Positions 62,481 through 64,000 of a stretch of 64,000 nt of DNA are shown in pieces (position 1 is the stretch's first letter; each line of letters opens with the position of its first letter). Made by a program: the position numbers and the translations under genes. The stretch comes from Pseudomonas fragi (GTDB taxonomy: Bacteria; Pseudomonadota; Gammaproteobacteria; Pseudomonadales; Pseudomonadaceae). The stretch spans positions 4,030,001 through 4,094,000 of the forward strand of contig NZ_CP104861.1 of assembly GCF_025426255.1 (NCBI RefSeq), read 5' to 3'. Below the pieces are notes generated by a model. That model saw only the letters and a list, made by a program, of their open reading frames with translations, was not told where the DNA came from and did no database searches.

Positions 62481-62511
62481 AAACAACAAGGCCCGGATTG
62501 TACCGGGCCTT
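62481..62511 (-). terminator. Terminator between rnhB and dnaE
   Basis: Stem AAGGCCCGG (62488-62496) and CCGGGCCTT (62503-62511) with a 6-nt loop, followed on the minus strand by GTTGTTTC. It ends the lpxB-rnhB transcripts; dnaE starts about 26 bp beyond and so must use a short leader or escape the terminator. Confidence 0.75.
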
Positions 62512-62533
62512 GGCAAAAACATCAGCCTTGCGG

Positions 62534-63151
62534 CTAAACCTTGGCGAGACCTTCAAGGGCCTCATAGGCACGACGCACCGGACCAAACGAACGCCGGTGA
62601 ATGGGTGTCGGGCCAAGACGCTCAAGGGCTTCGAGGTGCACCGGTGTTGGGTAACCCTTGTGACCGCCGATACCATAGCCCGGATACTGCAACTCAAATG
62701 CAGCCATTTCACGGTCACGGCTGACCTTGGCCAGAATCGACGCCGCCGCAATCGCCGGAACCTTGCTATCGCCTTTAACAACGGCTTCAGCAGGCATTGC
62801 CAACTTGGGGCAGCGATTACCGTCGATCATCGCCAGTTTAGGGGTAATGCTCAGCCCTTCGACTGCACGCTGCATGGCTAGCATGGTGGCGTGCAAAATA
62901 TTCAGCTCGTCGATCTCTTCGACTTCGGCCCGAGCAATACACCAGCTCAGGGCTTTTTCACAGATTTCGTCATAAAGTTTTTCACGACGCGCTTCGGTGA
63001 GTTTTTTCGAATCGTTGAGCCCGACGATGGGCCGATTGGGGTCAAGAATAACGGCAGCAGTCACCACGGCGCCACACAGTGGGCCGCGACCCACCTCATC
63101 GACACCGGCAACAAGGTCTTCGACCAGATTGAAGTCCAATCCGATTTGCAT
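62534..63151 (-). CDS. rnhB: Ribonuclease HII
   Basis: 205 residues. It removes RNA from RNA-DNA hybrids, including single ribonucleotides. The active-site stretch VAGVDEVGRGPLCGAVVTAA and the later acidic residues are present. The ATG at 63151 (MQIGLDFNLVEDL) is the family start; a GTG at 63166 that overlaps the lpxB stop is an alternative, and neither has a strong ribosome site. It follows lpxB almost directly. Confidence 0.94.
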   Translation of the reverse strand: MQIGLDFNLVEDLVAGVDEVGRGPLCGAVVTAAVILDPNRPIVGLNDSKKLTEARREKLYDEICEKALSWCIARAEVEEIDELNILHATMLAMQRAVEGLSITPKLAMIDGNRCPKLAMPAEAVVKGDSKVPAIAAASILAKVSRDREMAAFELQYPGYGIGGHKGYPTPVHLEALERLGPTPIHRRSFGPVRRAYEALEGLAKV

Positions 63152-63162
63152 GGTTACTTTAC

Positions 63163-64000
63163 TCACTTGGATTGTGCAATCAGGTCCAGTACCGCTTTGG
63201 CGGCCTGATTGGAAGCGTCGAGGCGCAATGTGCGATGAATCTCGTCAAAGCCGCGAGTCTGCTCTTCACCGCCGTCCAGCAGGGGCAGCAGGGTCTGGGC
63301 CAGGGCTTCAGGCGTCGCAGCGTCCTGCAACAGCTCGGGCACCAGCATCCGCTGAGCCAGCAAGTTGGGCAGCGACACGTACGGACTTTTGACCAGGCGC
63401 TTGAGAATCCAGAACGTCAACCGAGCCAGGCGATAAGCCACCACCATCGGCCGCTTGTAGAGCAAGGCTTCCAGCGTGGCAGTGCCGGATGCAATCAGCA
63501 CCGCATCGCAGGCTGCCAGTGCCAGGTGTGATTGACCATCAAGCAAGGTCAGCGGCAGGTCGCGCCCAACCAGCAACTGCTCGATTTGCTCACGGCGCGC
63601 GGCACTCGCACACGGCAATACAAAACGCACATCAGGCCGGGCTTCGCGGATTTTTTGCGCCGCATCGAGAAACAACCCACCAAGCTTGCCCACTTCACCG
63701 CCGCGACTACCGGGCATCAAAGCGACCAACGGCCCGTCAGGCAGACCCAGTTCAGCGCGAGCACCGGCTTTATCTGCTTCAAGTGGGATAGTGTCGGCCA
63801 GCGAGTGCCCGACGAAACGCACAGGTACGCCGTGCTCTTGGTAAAACTTGGCTTCAAAAGGCAACAGTGTGAGCATCAAATCGCAGCCTTCGCGAATTTT
63901 CAGCACGCGCTTCTGACGCCAGGCCCATACCGAAGGGCTGACGTAGTGCACGGTCTTGATTCCGGCACGGCGCAATTGAAGTTCAATATTGAGGGTAAAA
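63163..64000 (-). CDS. lpxB: Lipid-A-disaccharide synthase LpxB (partial, 5' end outside window)
   Basis: The C-terminal about 279 residues of a protein of about 375. LpxB joins UDP-2,3-diacylglucosamine and lipid X to the lipid A disaccharide. Visible family stretches are AGIKTVHYVSPSVWAWRQKRV, LMPGSRGGEVGKLG and ASGTATLEALLYKRPMVVAYR. The frame runs through 63975 to the window edge without a start, so the gene continues beyond position 64000. Confidence 0.95.
   Translation of the reverse strand, partial: FTLNIELQLRRAGIKTVHYVSPSVWAWRQKRVLKIREGCDLMLTLLPFEAKFYQEHGVPVRFVGHSLADTIPLEADKAGARAELGLPDGPLVALMPGSRGGEVGKLGGLFLDAAQKIREARPDVRFVLPCASAARREQIEQLLVGRDLPLTLLDGQSHLALAACDAVLIASGTATLEALLYKRPMVVAYRLARLTFWILKRLVKSPYVSLPNLLAQRMLVPELLQDAATPEALAQTLLPLLDGGEEQTRGFDEIHRTLRLDASNQAAKAVLDLIAQSK

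Overview
The window is chromosomal DNA from a Pseudomonas of the fluorescens lineage (inference). The evidence is two gene blocks in the order known from Pseudomonas (ung-AbrB-tctABC-tctDE-ygfZ-sdhE/ygfX-nadB-algU-mucAB-mucD and rpoS-nlpD-pcm-surE-truD-ispF-fghA-adhC-ispD-ftsB-eno-kdsA-pyrG-tilS-accA-dnaE-rnhB-lpxB), a rsmZ small RNA beside rpoS, a phaG gene and Pseudomonas-type REP hairpins. No insertion sequence, CRISPR array or rRNA gene was seen. One tRNA gene (Gly, CCC) is present.

Layout. 1-15.7 kb: an RDD membrane protein; the envelope-stress block mucD, mucB, mucA, algU with a near-consensus AlgU promoter before algU; nadB; the sdhE-ygfX pair; ygfZ; an HDOD protein; a TctDE two-component system and a tctCBA tricarboxylate transporter followed by an AbrB-type membrane protein. 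mucC and the opdH porin, which belong to these blocks in P. aeruginosa, are absent. 15.7-19.6 kb: an AT-rich accessory patch with a LuxR-type HTH-only regulator, a holin-like protein, an Ogr/Delta zinc-finger protein plus a 50-codon partner, ung, and two small exported proteins. 19.6-21.7 kb: a CWC protein, an RsuA-type pseudouridine synthase, phaG and tRNA-Gly. 21.8-32.7 kb: a catabolic cluster with a GMC oxidoreductase, NCS1 permease, an aldehyde dehydrogenase broken by one in-frame TGA, and a ureohydrolase, divergent from a LysR regulator; then a MocR regulator with a sugar-isomerase-like protein and an MFS transporter. 32.8-42.1 kb: a PAS-GAF-GGDEF protein, LysE exporter, cardiolipin synthase and YceI protein, the ornithine-lipid operon olsBA behind a four-unit Pho-box-like array, acpH, and an ArsR-MFS-ene-reductase operon. 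42.1-64 kb: rsmZ, rpoS and a long minus-strand run of core genes to a truncated lpxB, broken only by the LysR regulator divergent from adhC.

How the parts work together. Three global regulators sit here with visible control DNA: AlgU (envelope stress) with its anti-sigma factors and periplasmic protease, RpoS (stationary phase), and RsmZ with a GacA-type upstream activating site. The phosphate-starvation response is represented by olsBA, which replaces phospholipid with ornithine lipid. The catabolic cluster looks like an alcohol-to-aldehyde-to-acid route on a guanidino compound ending in urea release, but its aldehyde dehydrogenase is interrupted. All functional statements come from reading the sequence and family knowledge; no searches were run.
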